DNA of 64,000 bases from Doryteuthis pealeii (GCA_023376005.1 CM042145.1:21400384-21464383), one strand, 5' to 3'. Counted from the first letter of the stretch, positions 10,730 to 21,130 are shown. The notes: a model not told the origin generated them from the letters alone. Translations and numbers: made by a program.

Positions 10730-13194
10730 TCACATCCTGCTCGTTGCGGAGTGGTTTCGTAAAGTATGTACATACATGTTGGCTGTCAACTCGTGTTCGA
10801 GTAAGACCCATTTCCTGTATATTTTTTCTTCTTCATAGTTGAGTGCCAGTAGCATTTGACACTCTATACTTTGTTTCTTCAGATGACTCAACAGGCCAGT
10901 CCTGGAGATACATACCTCTTCCACATAAACTACATGTTGGAAACTTCTCCACTTTGAATGTTGCTGGGCTGAAATTACCCTTTCTAATAGCCCACTTCAA
11001 TTTTTGGTGTTTAATTCGGTTGGACTCAAATCTCCCCACAGGCAGGTTGTTCAATACAATACATACATACATAGCAATAGTATATAATCTTTACAGATCA
11101 CTGCTGTCCCTCACCAATCCATGACCCCACCACCAGAACCTTTCCCTCTCATGAGCCCTCAAATGACTCATCAAACTGCTGCAGATCCACCAAGTTTGAT
11201 GCAATATGACAATAGGAGGACGTCCTTCTCATTTGTATCAGATGATAAAATTATATGCTTATGCACCCACCATATGTCTCTTAATTTCCTTATATTGATT
11301 GCAACATCTTGTCAGGTGACTGCCACTCCTTCATTCATTGTCCGTTTGTGAGCTTGTCCATGACTTTTTCAATCCCGGCCAACAGTTTTTGCATATCTTA
11401 GAAACATTATCTGGCACACTATGACGATCGGTGTTGACTGAGTCGACAGGTGTTGTATACGCATCATCTGACTTTCATTGTGAAGCTTGAGACCACAAGC
11501 TGTTTGGCACACTTTTGTGCAGCAGGAACATAAAAGTCCTCATGTTTGTGGATCATGCTGGGAAATTCAGAGTGTTGGCATGGTGAGACAACAATTGTAG
11601 TTTGGCAGCTCTCATGTGATTTCATCTAATTGACCAAGCCTGCTTGACAACAAGCGTCCTCACAGATCTACACATTACCAGAATTAATATCCTTATACAT
11701 AGCAATAGTATAATCTTTACAGATCACTGCCATCCCTCACAATCCTATAACCCACACCAGAACCTTTCCTCTCAATAGCCCTCAAATGAGCTCATCAAAC
11801 CTGCTGCAGATCCAAAGTTTGATGCAAATATGACATAGGAAGGACGTCCTTCTCGTATGTATCAGATGATAAAATTTCATGGCTTTCAATGCCACCACCA
11901 TATGTCTCTTAAGACCAGACTTTGTTTTACAGATTGCACAAGATACATTGTTTGTTCCTGGAGTTTGCATGAATTCTATCCCTGATGTGATTTCCTATGA
12001 TTGACCATATCCAGCCTTAGAAAGCAGAATTTGACCACATGTTTGACATTTTCCAACCCTCCATGTTCTCTCCAATATGACAGGTGTATCCCTTTCGAAG
12101 TTGACGCTTGAGGTTTTCATGCTCAATTCTTTCACTCTCAAAACTGGTAAAGCCATCACTCCACATGAATTCTCCAGTCAGTTCTCTTCAATGTCAGCTT
12201 TTCCAGTGTCAGAATCTATTTTATTTTTTACAAGGTTGTTTTTTGTGAAGGCAATCCTTATACCTCTTCCAAGTCTTATGCTGAGGCCTTTTGTCATCAT
12301 GCAGCTGAATTTAAAGGAGTTGCTTTGGCATTCTAACATCACTCATACGCACAACATGACCTGCCATCGCATTTGCGGCGTTTATGATAAGAGTTTCAAT
12401 CCTTGTGCATCCTGCCCTTATAAGGACTTCTGTGTTAGGTGTGTTGGAATTCAACTTGAAGTTTAGAATGCATCTCAAACATTCTGATGAAAGTGTTCAA
12501 GAATTTTCAAATGTCTTCAAAAACAATGTCCATCTTTCCAAGGAGTACAAGAGACCAACACGCAGGACCTATAAACTTTCAATTTTGTTTTATGGGTAAT
12601 GCTGGTATTAGACCATAACTGTTTTTTAAGCCTTCCATAGTGAAGAATAATTAAAGTTCCAATTACTGTTGAACTGGGAAGACAAGGCAACAAACAGTTG
12701 TAAGTAAATTGTACACAGAATGTCAACATCTTCATCCGGTGCATTATCAGAATATTGATGTATTCCCTAAGAGAAGGACCTAATTCCAGTTATTTTCATA
12801 CCATTGGTAACCCTGACTCCAGAGGTGCGAATCTTGCATGTCCATGATTAGTTAGTTTATATTTTAGTTTCAACCGTTTGTTGCCTTGTCTTCCAGTTGA
12901 CGGTAATTGGAACTTTAATTTTCTTCACATAGGCCACAGATGCCTTTTGGATGCATAGGTGAATCTCAGCATCAAAAGAGCCATCACAAGTCAGTGTACT
13001 TCCAAGTATGCGAAAGATTCAACAACATCCAAACAAGTACCATGAATGGTTATAGTTGGTTTGATATACGGTTCACATTTTACGAGGATGAACATTACCT
13101 TTGTCAAGCTTATTTTTAATCCAAAAGCAGAGCACAAGGCAGCAAATAGGTTCAAAATATTTTGAATATCCTCCTCAGTGTGAGCTAGAAACAA
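10730..13194 (-). pseudogene. LINE 3' portion: reverse transcriptase C-terminal region plus C2H2 zinc fingers, broken
   Basis: Reading the - strand from 13194, the frame gives FLAHTEEDIQNILNLF, then GLKISLTKVMF and GEPYIKPTITIHG-like sequence. This is the end of an RT domain as I know it from cephalopod and other invertebrate LINEs. After a MITE insertion the frame resumes with TKLKVYRSCVL. Further pieces (RAGCTRIETLII, AGHVVRMSD, RYKDCL) match the LINE C-terminal domain. Downstream come several C2H2-like fingers near 11520, 11900, 12050 and 10930 (for example SCAICKTKSGLKRH). Stops and frameshifts are frequent. The 11080-11250 and 11709-11890 blocks are duplicated. The clade was not assigned. 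Confidence 0.8.
12639..12930. mobile_element. Foldback MITE inserted in the LINE
   Basis: The ends are inverted copies: AGTGAAGAATAATTAAAG on the left and CTTTAATTTTCTTCACA on the right. Both lead into GACAAGGCAACAAAC / GTTGCCTTGTCTTCC. The insertion splits the LINE frame between the RT end and the TKLKVYRS motif. The same family is seen at 31088-31673, 57000-57275 and 57861-58180. Confidence 0.8.
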
Positions 13195-13284
13195 CAGGCG
13201 AATAAATGCTTACGCTAGATGTTGAAAATTTCAATTGATGTCTCCCCTACAGTGCTCTACCATGAAAATTGTGAGCATATATAT

Positions 13285-13345
13285 ATATCGGTCATCCACA
13301 GACACGTGTTTCGACATTTACATCTCATTTGTGCGGCTCGACTTT
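13285..13345 (-). ncRNA. Hammerhead-like relic, core lost
   Basis: On the - strand GAAACACGTGTC gives GAAA, a self-complementary stem III (ACACGTGT) and a GUC triplet. The following TGTGG can pair with upstream CCGCACA. The expected CUGANGA box is degenerate (AATGAGATG). It is probably an inactive descendant. Confidence 0.4.
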
Positions 13346-13418
13346 TTATACACAATTTTTTCCTTTATTTTTTTATTTGCTTTTTGTAAAATTAATGAAT
13401 CTTTCTTTCTGTTTTCAG

Positions 13419-13498
13419 GATGGTTTACATAGAATTTGACGAGTTTTTGCAAGCCTTATCGGTTACATCCCGGGGAAATGTAGATGAAAAGTTACGGT
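13419..13498 (+). CDS. Neuronal calcium sensor (frequenin/NCS-1 type), exon with EF-hand 2 end
   Basis: NCS-1 is a small myristoylated EF-hand protein that senses Ca2+ at neuronal membranes and synapses. The exon follows a good acceptor (TTTCTGTTTTCAG) and ends at T 13498 before the donor GTAAGT. It encodes IEFDEFLQALSVTSRG and NVDEKLR, with the split tryptophan codon (T|GG) completed by the next exon. IEFDEF is the end of the EF-hand 2 loop. The first codons read MVY where the family has Asp-Gly-x: the exon begins GATGGTTTACATA, and one T fewer would give Asp-Gly-Tyr in frame from a phase-0 start. The extra T is either an assembly error or a real loss of loop positions 5 and 6. No upstream exon was found in the window. 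Confidence 0.88.
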
Positions 13499-14315
13499 GT
13501 AAGTATAAATTGTTGAAATTTCACTTTAGTCAGTACAAATTAACACTAACAGACTCTGCTAATAATAAGGGTCAGAAGTTATTTGCCCTAATCCATTTAT
13601 TGTACGGGTGAGTTACTTGCCCTTTGACCTTTAGTTTCAGTTATTGTTTTAAATAAATAAAAAACACCTCGTGTTATGAAAAGCAGTCGTAATGTGTTGC
13701 CTTGTTAATCCAATGGAAGGTATCTCAATTGGAATATTGTTTCAATGAGTAAAACTGCGCCTGCCAGAGAGAAAAAGGTATGTCTCTTTTTCTGTGGGAT
13801 TAAATTAATAAATTCCCAACATAAAATATCTTACTGGCTTATTTCTATGGAGGCATATTTGTGGGGATTAAAATAAAACAAAAAAAAAGAATAAGATAAA
13901 ATAAAAAATAAAAATTAAAAAAACAACAAACTCCCATGAGGCCTTGACCGGAAGAACCCCCTTTGCACATCCCGACAAAAAGGACTGACTCCCTACCCTA
14001 AAAAGGATACCTCGGTCATTCAAACTGAGGCTGCAACTGAGTGTGGTCATTTCCTAGCCAGAGGCATGTTCCCTCGTTACAGACGACTATGCCCCGTTCC
14101 ATAAAGCCTGAGTCGTAAAACTACCTCATGCCTTTGTCTCTTTCCTCCCTTTTCATTCCTTAAATTCCATTTCAGCGTACCAGCTTACAAGAATTAAGAA
14201 CCAGTTTTATTCGGGACAAGATACCAGAACCAACGAACTTAACTTGTCCCCATATATTCAGTATAATGGTCATCATTGTAGAAAATGGAATCGGTGGCCC
14301 AAGTTCAAATCCTAG
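13499..14315. other. Intron sequence, no repeat recognised
   Basis: Start of the roughly 5.4-kb intron. It holds poly-A-rich tracts near 13880-13925 and no supportable feature. Confidence 0.5.
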
Positions 14316-14573
14316 ACAAGGCAGTTTCTGATTTCCTTTGCGTTAATGCCCTTGGGAAAGGCATGAATCTATCTGTTCTCCACTATGAGTAAATAGTAGT
14401 GCAGACTGGGTTCTTTAGACTTGGTTAGGAAACCATTCTAGGAGAAGGAAAATTCCAAATTCAAAACAACTTTACTTTATTCCAGTTACAATAATGGATC
14501 ACCAAGTGATTATTAAACTTATTACACTAACAATGGCTTGAAGGTTTAGCTATCTATTGCTCAACTGCAAGTA
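14316..14573 (+). repeat. SINE-like repeat, uninterrupted copy (Helitron empty site)
   Basis: This copy matches 9122-9325 joined directly to 9979-10027. The junction AAACTTA|TTACACT at 14521/14522 is the pre-insertion form of the Helitron site. It shows an A|T target and no loss or duplication of bases. Confidence 0.9.
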
Positions 14574-14629
14574 AATATTTGCAGGAGCCGGAGTCAGTGA
14601 AACCTTACAGATTCCAACTCGAGTTGAAT

Positions 14630-15108
14630 ATACACTTTATTATGGCCCTAGTTTAGTCTTTAATGTATATACAGTGCACATATGGCCCTAGTTTAATCTT
14701 TAATGTTATACAGTGCACATATGCAGTTAGCTTTAATGTTATACAGTGGGCCCTAGTTTAGTCTTTAATGTTATACAGTGCACATATGGCCCTAGTTTAG
14801 TCTTTAATGTTATACAGTGCACATATGGCCCTAGTTTAGTCTTTAATGTTATACAGTGCACAATATGGCCCTAGTTTATCTTTAATGTTATACAGTGCAC
14901 ATATGGCCCTAGTTAATCTTTAATGTTATACAGTGCACATATGGCCTAGTTTTAATCTTTAATTATACAGTGCACATATGGCCCTAGTTTAACTTTAATG
15001 TTATACAGTGCACATATGGCCCTAGTTTAGTCTTAAGTCTGCACATATTAGGTGTTATACAGTGCACATATGGTCCTAGTTTAGTCTTTAATGTTATACA
15101 GTCCTTAT
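14630..15108 (+). repeat. 39-bp minisatellite, about 12 copies
   Basis: The unit contains CATATGGCCCTAGTTTAG, CTTTAATGTT and ATACAGTGCA. Copies degrade by small indels. One antisense half-unit (GCACTGTATAACTT ... ACTAGGGCCATAT) lies at 15205-15245, so the array has an inverted outlier. Confidence 0.9.
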
Positions 15109-15609
15109 CAATAGATCATAAAAATCATAGTTTTATGAGATATGTAATGATTATGGCCTACAGATATAAAACCATGATTTTTTTGTATTCTGTTTATAAT
15201 GAGTGTGCACTGTATAACTTTACAGACTCAACTAGGGCCATATAAAGTGTAAATTTAACTGCTTTGCAAATATCCAGGGTTGTGGAGTTGGAACAGAACC
15301 TTTGACTACAACTCCTCTATTTTTGGCACCTCAATCTTTTTATTTCGTTCTTTAGATCTGTATTTGAGACGTTGAATTTTTTTGTCAATTTCTTTATTCA
15401 TGATATATTTTGTAGCTGCATAGGCTTTGTCATTTCCCATTATTCCAACAAGACTTGTAATCCAACATATCGCAACTTGAATGACATTAAACTCTATCTG
15501 ATGGTGAGGTTCCAGTTCTGAAGGCTTTATCACCATTGCTCCCTGGTCCACTCTGCCCCAGAATGGTAGTATCTGTTAGGGTCCCATCTATGGGTTAAAA
15601 AGAAAAATT
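15109..15609. other. Intron sequence with a small imperfect palindrome
   Basis: Near 15117-15182 the words AAAATCATAGTTTTATGAG and ATAAAACCATGATTTTTT form imperfect inverted arms. Nothing else was recognised and there is no coding signal. Confidence 0.4.
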
Positions 15610-15705
15610 TTATAAAATAATTGAGTATCCTTTAAGAATGAATTTATTTCAAAACTTTGTCGGCATTAAATCACCCACCGAGGTTGATATGCCATAAAAT
15701 CAAAC
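15610..15705 (-). repeat. Dispersed repeat
   Basis: The inverse of this stretch recurs at 55612-55705 (shared words GGCATATCAACC, ATTTAATGCC, AAGTTTTGAAATAAATTC). A shorter related core, 'cat/tatcaacc..gtggg', recurs at 22840, 28140, 46640, 46760, 49500 and 49640. Confidence 0.65.
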
Positions 15706-16095
15706 CAAACATACAGTACAATATATCTAATAATGTTGAATTTAGCACACAGAGAGATTGTGTAGGAAGGCCATAAACAAACATTTTAAATTTTCTTGAA
15801 TTTTATCCTTTTTGAGATTTTTGTTTTTCCTTCTTAAATTCAATAAGTGCTCAAAGAAAATGCATCCAGCTTTAAAAAAAAAAAAAATCTTCCCAAACAA
15901 TGTTTTTTTTTTATTTACCATTAAAACCTTTAAGAAATGATTTTTTTTAAATTGGGGAAAAAATAATTTCATAAGCATCCACATTCTCGATATTATTTAT
16001 TTTTTATCTCCTTAACTAAAGAATTCGCATCAACTGATAAAAAACCAAAGCAAAAACCATCTCTTTGTTACTATGGAAACTTCAAGGTATTGCTG

Positions 16096-16097
<2 letters not shown>

Positions 16098-16143
<46 letters not shown>
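16098..16143. repeat. (TA)n microsatellite
   Basis: A TA run immediately precedes the hammerhead-bearing element at 16144-16440. Confidence 0.9.
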
Positions 16144-16144
<1 letters not shown>

Positions 16145-16163
16145 CTTTCAAAGAAAGAAAAAC

Positions 16164-16268
16164 TTAACAAACCGCCATTCCGTAATAATTTATTTCGACC
16201 AGAAACTCAAAAGATTTTTAAAATTTTAAGAATTTCTTAAGAGCTCGGCCTCATCAGACGGGTTTTAC
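16164..16268 (-). ncRNA. Type I hammerhead ribozyme-like motif with canonical CUGAUGA
   Basis: On the - strand the core is CTGATGA (16257 down to 16251), closed by stem II GGCC/GGTC with a long extension. GAA(A) is 16196-16193. Stem III is ATA/TAT with loop AAT. H17 is U at 16184, and N1.1-1.4 ACGG pairs with CCGT just upstream of the core. A second stem I block AAAC/GTTT lies beyond an internal loop. All invariant positions are present. A truncated relative at 40376-40500 lacks the core. Confidence 0.7.
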
Positions 16269-16451
16269 AAAAATAATGGGATTCACTGAAAGAAGTTACA
16301 CAGGCAGAAAAAAATCTTAATATTCACAAAATTTATGTCAGATACTTGCTATCTGACATAAATTTTGTGAATATTAAAGTTAAAAATTCTAAGCCTAACA
16401 AAAACCTAACAAAAAGATACAATGTATATCTTAGCTTCCTGTTCAACTGAC

Positions 16452-16495
<44 letters not shown>

Positions 16496-16537
16496 AGGTA
16501 GGTAAAAGGATAGTGAGCAAAAAATAATAACTCAAAC

Positions 16538-16595
16538 AAGTCTGAGAGTTGAAATATTTCGTCCTTTCATAAGGACTTCCTCAATCAACTGACTT
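16538..16595 (-). ncRNA. Hammerhead-like ribozyme, C3 mutated
   Basis: It matches the partner at 16972-17030 in every stem, but the core reads TTGAGGA instead of CTGAGGA. The invariant C3 is changed at 16584, which should abolish cleavage. Confidence 0.6.
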
Positions 16596-16971
16596 TTATT
16601 CAAAGCAAAAATTACATACATGTGTTTGTTTTGATGAGGGAGTGAGTTAGTAGCGGAAATGAAGGGTAGGGAGGTTAAGGGGGAAATAAGGGATCAGGAT
16701 AACATGAATGAAGTGTAGGGAGAGTTTACAGGAAGCAGAGAGGTAGCTAGGTGCTAGATGGGAAAAGGGGTTGATCGAGGGAGGAGGGTAAAGTTCATAG
16801 TAGTGGAATGTTTGATGCCAGGGGATGATAAGGAGGGGGGGAGAGTTGAGTGACACTTCATTCATGTTATCCTCATCCCTTATTTCCCCCCTAACCTCCC
16901 TACCCTTCATTTCCACTACTAACTCCCTCCCTCATCAAAACACACATGTACGTAATTTTTGCTTTGAATAA

Positions 16972-17030
16972 AAGTCAGTTGACTGAGGAAGTCCTTATTG
17001 AAAGGACGAAATATTTCAACTCTCAGACTT
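16972..17030 (+). ncRNA. Type I hammerhead ribozyme-like motif, complete, extra A after A9
   Basis: AAGTC 16972-16976 pairs with GACTT 17026-17030. AGTTGA 16977-16982 pairs with TCAACT 17016-17021, leaving CTCA 17022-17025 bulged. The core is CTGAGGA 16983-16989 plus one A, stem II is GTCC/GGAC, and GAA(A) is 17008-17011. Stem III is only A-U around UA (ATAT, self-complementary). H17 is U17015. An extra A here is known in the plus hammerhead of chrysanthemum chlorotic mottle viroid, so it need not inactivate. Confidence 0.72.
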
Positions 17031-17132
17031 GTTTGAGTTATTATTTTTTGTTCACTTTCCTTTTACCTTACCTCATAATGTCGGATATTACTCCAACCCT
17101 CCTATCTTCATATATATATATATATTGCTGGA

Positions 17133-17688
17133 TATGTGGCGAGCCGGAAGTTCTTGCTTTAACGGACAGAAGTCGAATGACAAAAATAAGTAGATTGCGC
17201 ATGTTAGAAAAAGAGAATAAAAAAAATAAAATTCGTAAAATTCAACCAATCATAGGCGTTCCCGCCTAATAAGAAAAATTATCAAATGGAGCCTCGTGGA
17301 GCCTACCTGGATTCTATTTAAACCCAGACTTTTTCATTTTCAAGCAGAAAGATTTTGCCTACCTAAGAGAATCCTTGTCACATGTTTTAAGAACTTTTAA
17401 TGCAGAAGGTACAAACTATCTATCTATCTCTCTCTCTTTAAATAATTATTGCTTTAAGAGACAAACTAAATATCAGTACAACTATTGCCTGACTGATGAT
17501 TATTGTGACCTAAAAACTTTACACTCTCTCACTTTGTGAATTGTGAAATATCAGCTTACATTTTACATTGAACTTTGAAAAAAGAACTTTTGGCTGAACC
17601 TCGCCCAGTATTCAATGCTGCCTGTTTGTATACATTTTGTTAATACAATTTTGTTTGTTTAATCAAGAGTTTTGTCTTCTATGCCATG
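17133..17688 (+). mobile_element. Probable solo LTR
   Basis: The stretch begins TGTGGCGAGCCGGAAGTT. It has a TATA-like CTATTTAAACC near 17318, a shared TTGCCTACC word at 17354, and a T-rich end. A second copy of about the same length lies inverted at 61428-61984 and shares the start (TGTGGTGAGCCGGAAGTT) and TTGCCTACC. No target duplication or internal retroviral-type coding was found, so the ends are approximate. Confidence 0.45.
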
Positions 17689-17935
17689 TGCTTGATAGTT
17701 TTATGGTCTTTTAAATGTTTGAACACTTTTATTAAATATTGACATCAAACAGCCCATACTTAACACCATAGATATATATATGATAGAAAGAGAAATCTGT
17801 GATAAAACATTGTTTAGCAAATCACTTGTCTACTGTTAAACAATCACTTAGAACAGTGGTTCCCAACCTTTTTTCATTGTGTCCTCCCACCCCATTTTTG
17901 GTAACAAAATAAATTTCAGGGTTATTCATCTTTCT

Positions 17936-17975
17936 TATTATAATGGAGATTGTGTCAGTCTGTCTGTAACTGAAA
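17936..17975 (+). repeat. Isolated Helitron 5' end fragment
   Basis: CTTATTATAATGGAGATTGTG plus GTCTGTCTGTAACTGAAAC matches the first 40 bases of the Helitron family, then passes into an unrelated repeat. It may be a truncated insertion or a chimeric Helitron that captured new sequence. Confidence 0.6.
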
Positions 17976-18380
17976 CCTGGACCTGGGAGCAATGGTGATG
18001 AAGGGCTGCTCCACATTCCCCAGACCTGGAACCTCACCATCAGATAGAGTTTAACATCATTCCCAGGACATGAAGACTCTTACCCACCACCTTCTAGTGC
18101 ATATATGATAAAAAGGGTTGAGGCTTGTCATAAAGGGTAATAGGGTCGGGGCAATCATATAGGTGCTAGGGCTTGAAATAACCAGCTGATTGATCAGAGG
18201 GGGCCTATCTGACCGCCCATCTAACCTAAGTAAGGGTCTAGGTGGAGTGTTGCATGTCATGGACTGCTCAGCCACCAGGATTCCATCCTTAAGCATCATG
18301 GGTTGCCACCCACAGCCAACAGGTGGCCCCTTTGGGAATGGTCTTACCCCTCTGCAGAGGTGCAGTCAGTGTATTTAAGG
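17976..18380 (+). repeat. Dispersed repeat
   Basis: Words such as GGTGCTAGGGCTTGA, AACCAGCTGATTG and GGACTGCTCA recur at 55730-55960, and part recurs inverted at 56040-56125. The family is not recognised. Confidence 0.65.
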
Positions 18381-18562
18381 CCCCAGCCGACTGTACTGTA
18401 TGTATCTTCATAAAATATAAAATTGTCTGAAGTGAAATCTGTAGTAAAGAAGTGGCTCAAAGAACAGTCAACAGAACTTTACAGGGCAGGAATACATGCT
18501 CTCATTCGAAGGAGGAACATTGCTATTGAGAGAAACGGTAACTATGTGGAGATATAGGCTTG

Positions 18563-18660
18563 TGATCCACAGAGGACCAGCTTCATTTTGATGTATGATA
18601 CATATTCCTGTGTTGGTAATTATACCTGTCCTAAACAAAATGGCATTACTTTTTGACTCA
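18563..18660 (-). repeat. Dispersed repeat, copy 2
   Basis: Inverted copy of 197-296. Confidence 0.6.
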
Positions 18661-18866
18661 CCTTTGCGCATATATATATATATTATTGTTATGAATTATG
18701 TTTATATATTAATATTATTATAATAAATGTAAGAGGAAAAACCTAGTTTGATGTACGAGACACCTGATGATGGTTGACAAACATTTCAATAAAAAGAGGA
18801 AGATATTAGTTTGAATTACCTGTAGAAGAATAGAATATCTTTAGATCTCTTTTCTTTTATTTTCAG

Positions 18867-18955
18867 GGGCTTTCCGGCTCTATGATCTTGACAGTGATGG
18901 CTTCATAACACGGGAGGAGTTGCTCGATATTGTAGACGCCATCTACAAAATGGTG
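18867..18955 (+). CDS. Neuronal calcium sensor (frequenin/NCS-1 type), EF-hand 3 exon
   Basis: Acceptor TTATTTTCAG precedes GGGCTTTCCGG, and the donor after ATGGTG is GTAAGT. Together with the previous exon the frame reads [20 protein letters not shown] and then [10 protein letters not shown], 29 codons plus the split one. [12 protein letters not shown] is a complete EF-hand loop with Asp at 1, 3 and 5, Gly at 6, Phe at 7, Thr at 9 and Glu at 12, so it should bind Ca2+. The segment matches NCS-1 from vertebrates and molluscs more closely than hippocalcin or VILIP. The exon has no frameshift and its phase agrees with both neighbours. Confidence 0.93.
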
Positions 18956-19039
18956 GTAAGTTTATAGCTTTCATTTTGTCTTTTATCGTATTAACTGTTT
19001 GGCAAGTGTTACATTTACCGGTGAAATGATTGCAAAAGA

Positions 19040-19690
19040 AGAAAAAAAATGATTTACTATGAAAATGCATTGTAGATGATTTACTATGAAAATGCATTGT
19101 AGATGATTTACAATGAAAATGCATTGAAGATTATTTACTATAAAAATGCATTAAAGATGATTTACAATGAAAATGCATTGAAGATGATTTACTATAAAAA
19201 TGCATTGAAGATGATTTACTATAAAAATGCATTGAAGATGATTTACTATAAAAATGCATTGTAGATGATTTACTATAAAAATGCATTGTAGATGATTTAC
19301 CATAAAAATACATTGTAGATGATTTACTATAAAAATGCATGTAGATGATTTACCATTAAAAATGCATTGTAGATGATTACTATAAAATGCATTGTAGATG
19401 ATTACCATAAAAATGCATTGTAGATGATTTACTATAAAAAAATGCATTGTAGATGATTTACCATAAAAATGCTTGTAGAATGATTTACTATAAAAATGCA
19501 TTGTAGAATTTACCATAAAAATGCATTGTAGATGATTTACCATGAAAAATGCATTTGTAAGATGATTTACAATGAAAATGCATTGTAGATGATTTACAAT
19601 GAAAATGCATTGTAGATGATTTACTATAAAAATGCATTGAAGATGATTTACCATGAAAATGTTTTGTACATGATTTACTATAAAAATGTT
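19040..19690 (+). repeat. 27-bp minisatellite, about 23 copies
   Basis: The unit AATGCATTGTAGATGATT plus TACTATAAA repeats with Y/A variants. It starts about 85 bases after the exon donor. Because 27 is a multiple of three, antisense frames give 9-residue peptide repeats, but these drift with indels and have no coding signature. Confidence 0.92.
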
Positions 19691-19959
19691 AGAAGGTTAC
19701 TCTGTGCCTTCTAATGTATTATAAAAACCACACATTCAATTCTTATAGTAACATGATAATAAAACAGCAAGAAGACTTGGACATATACACTTGATAATAG
19801 TAAAGAAGAAATATTCCATGGTCTTTAACAAAACCTGCCAGAACAATGTGTGTGTGTGTGTGTGTGAAAATATAAATGGAAAAGCTGGATAAACTAATAC
19901 AAAATAACTTAATATCTTATATTTATTTCATCAAAAACTTCATCAGAATGGTCTAAAAA

Positions 19960-20145
19960 AAGAAAGAAGCATGATTGTAAAGAAAGAAAGAAACAAACGA
20001 AGGACAAAAAGATGAAGAAAGATAAAGAAAGAAAGAAAGAGATTTTGAAGAACAAAGTATAAAAGAAAGCAAAATAGGAAAGGAAGAAACATAGAATGAA
20101 AGAAAGAAAGAAAGAAAGAAAAAAGAAAGAAAGATACAAAACTCA
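19960..20145 (+). repeat. GAAA-rich low-complexity tract
   Basis: Mostly AAAGAAAG-type repeats. The long antisense Ser/Phe-rich frames here are artefacts of composition. Confidence 0.85.
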
Positions 20146-20619
20146 TTTTACTTCATCAAAATCTTCATCTAGTAATGATGACACCCAAACATTTTTTCTC
20201 TTTTCCTCCTTTCTTCCACTCTATCTTTCTTCCCTTTTCTTTTCTATCCCCATCTTTTTATTTTTATCTTTTGGATCTTGAAATGTTTTCAATATAGAAA
20301 ATTTTTTTTTTTCACAAAATATTACAATATCATTAGGATGTTTTTGATCCAAGTTTAATTTTTTCTAACTTCTGTTCATTACAGGATAAAATCAATCTAT
20401 GAAAATATATCTAAGTAGTAGAATTATTTATTCTATTTTTAGACAGATTTATTTTCCACATTGTTAATGTTACTCATTATTATGTATACAGTCTATGATA
20501 TGATACTGAAGTTTGACAAAGATGTTTAGAAATTGATTTTCAGTAATACCCTGAATCACATTAGTTATGCTGGTCCAAATGTCATCTAAAGAGCAATGTT
20601 TTATTGATTGAATAATAGT

Positions 20620-21130
20620 CTATATGTTTTCTTAAAGAAGGAAATCTAATTCTAATGGACCCAAATCTGATGGTCATGGTGTTCCTTAGGTATTAGTCCA
20701 CCTTTTACATGGTATTTGCTAAGAACAATTTTTAATTAAAAATGATTTAATTCTGATAGTATTTGTCAATCTTTTCATTTTTTTTTCATTTTTACTCTGT
20801 GATCAGAGTCTATATGTTTTCTTAAAGAAAGAAATTTAATTCTAATGGATCCAAATCTGATGGTCATGGTGATCCTTGCTTATTAGTCCACCTTTTCCAT
20901 GGTATTTGCTTGGAACAATTTTTTTTATTAAAAATGATTTAATTCTAATAATCAAATGACAAGTATTTGTCAATCTTTTCATTTTTTTTTTTCATTTTCA
21001 CTCTGTGATCAGAGTCTATATGTTTTCTTAAAGAAGGAAATCTAATTCTAATGGACCCAAATCTGATGGTCATGGTGTTCCTTAGGTATTAGTCCACATT
21101 TTCCATGGTATTTGCTTGGAATAATCTACA
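20620..21130 (+). repeat. Direct repeat of about 190-200 bp, 2.5 copies
   Basis: The words CCAAATCTGATGGTCATGGTG and TCTATATGTTTTCTTAAAG recur at about 20620-20690, 20810-20880 and 21015-21085. A partial copy lies at 21430-21530. Confidence 0.85.

Larger units (their letters stand above)
16455..17123. mobile_element. TA-bordered palindromic element with divergent ribozymes at both ends
   Basis: The element lies between TA runs (16455-16485 and 17110-17125). Its outer arms are long inverted repeats: AAATAATAACTCAAACAAGT on the left and ACTTGTTTGAGTTATTATTT on the right. A purine-rich centre (16640-16900) is itself partly inverted (GAAGGGTAGGGAGG / CCTCCCTACCCTTC). Each arm holds a hammerhead-like motif pointing outward. 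The layout recalls inverted copies of Penelope-like elements; no RT was seen. Confidence 0.7.

Noticed and set aside
19151..19654. Long antisense frame of 9-residue peptide repeats (MHFYSKSST type)
   Set aside because: It follows the 27-bp minisatellite period and changes frame with indels. No start context or neighbouring exon supports it.
19900..19975. Further hammerhead near CTTCATCAGAATGG
   Set aside because: CTGATGA and GAAA are present on the - strand, but stem II and stem I do not pair.
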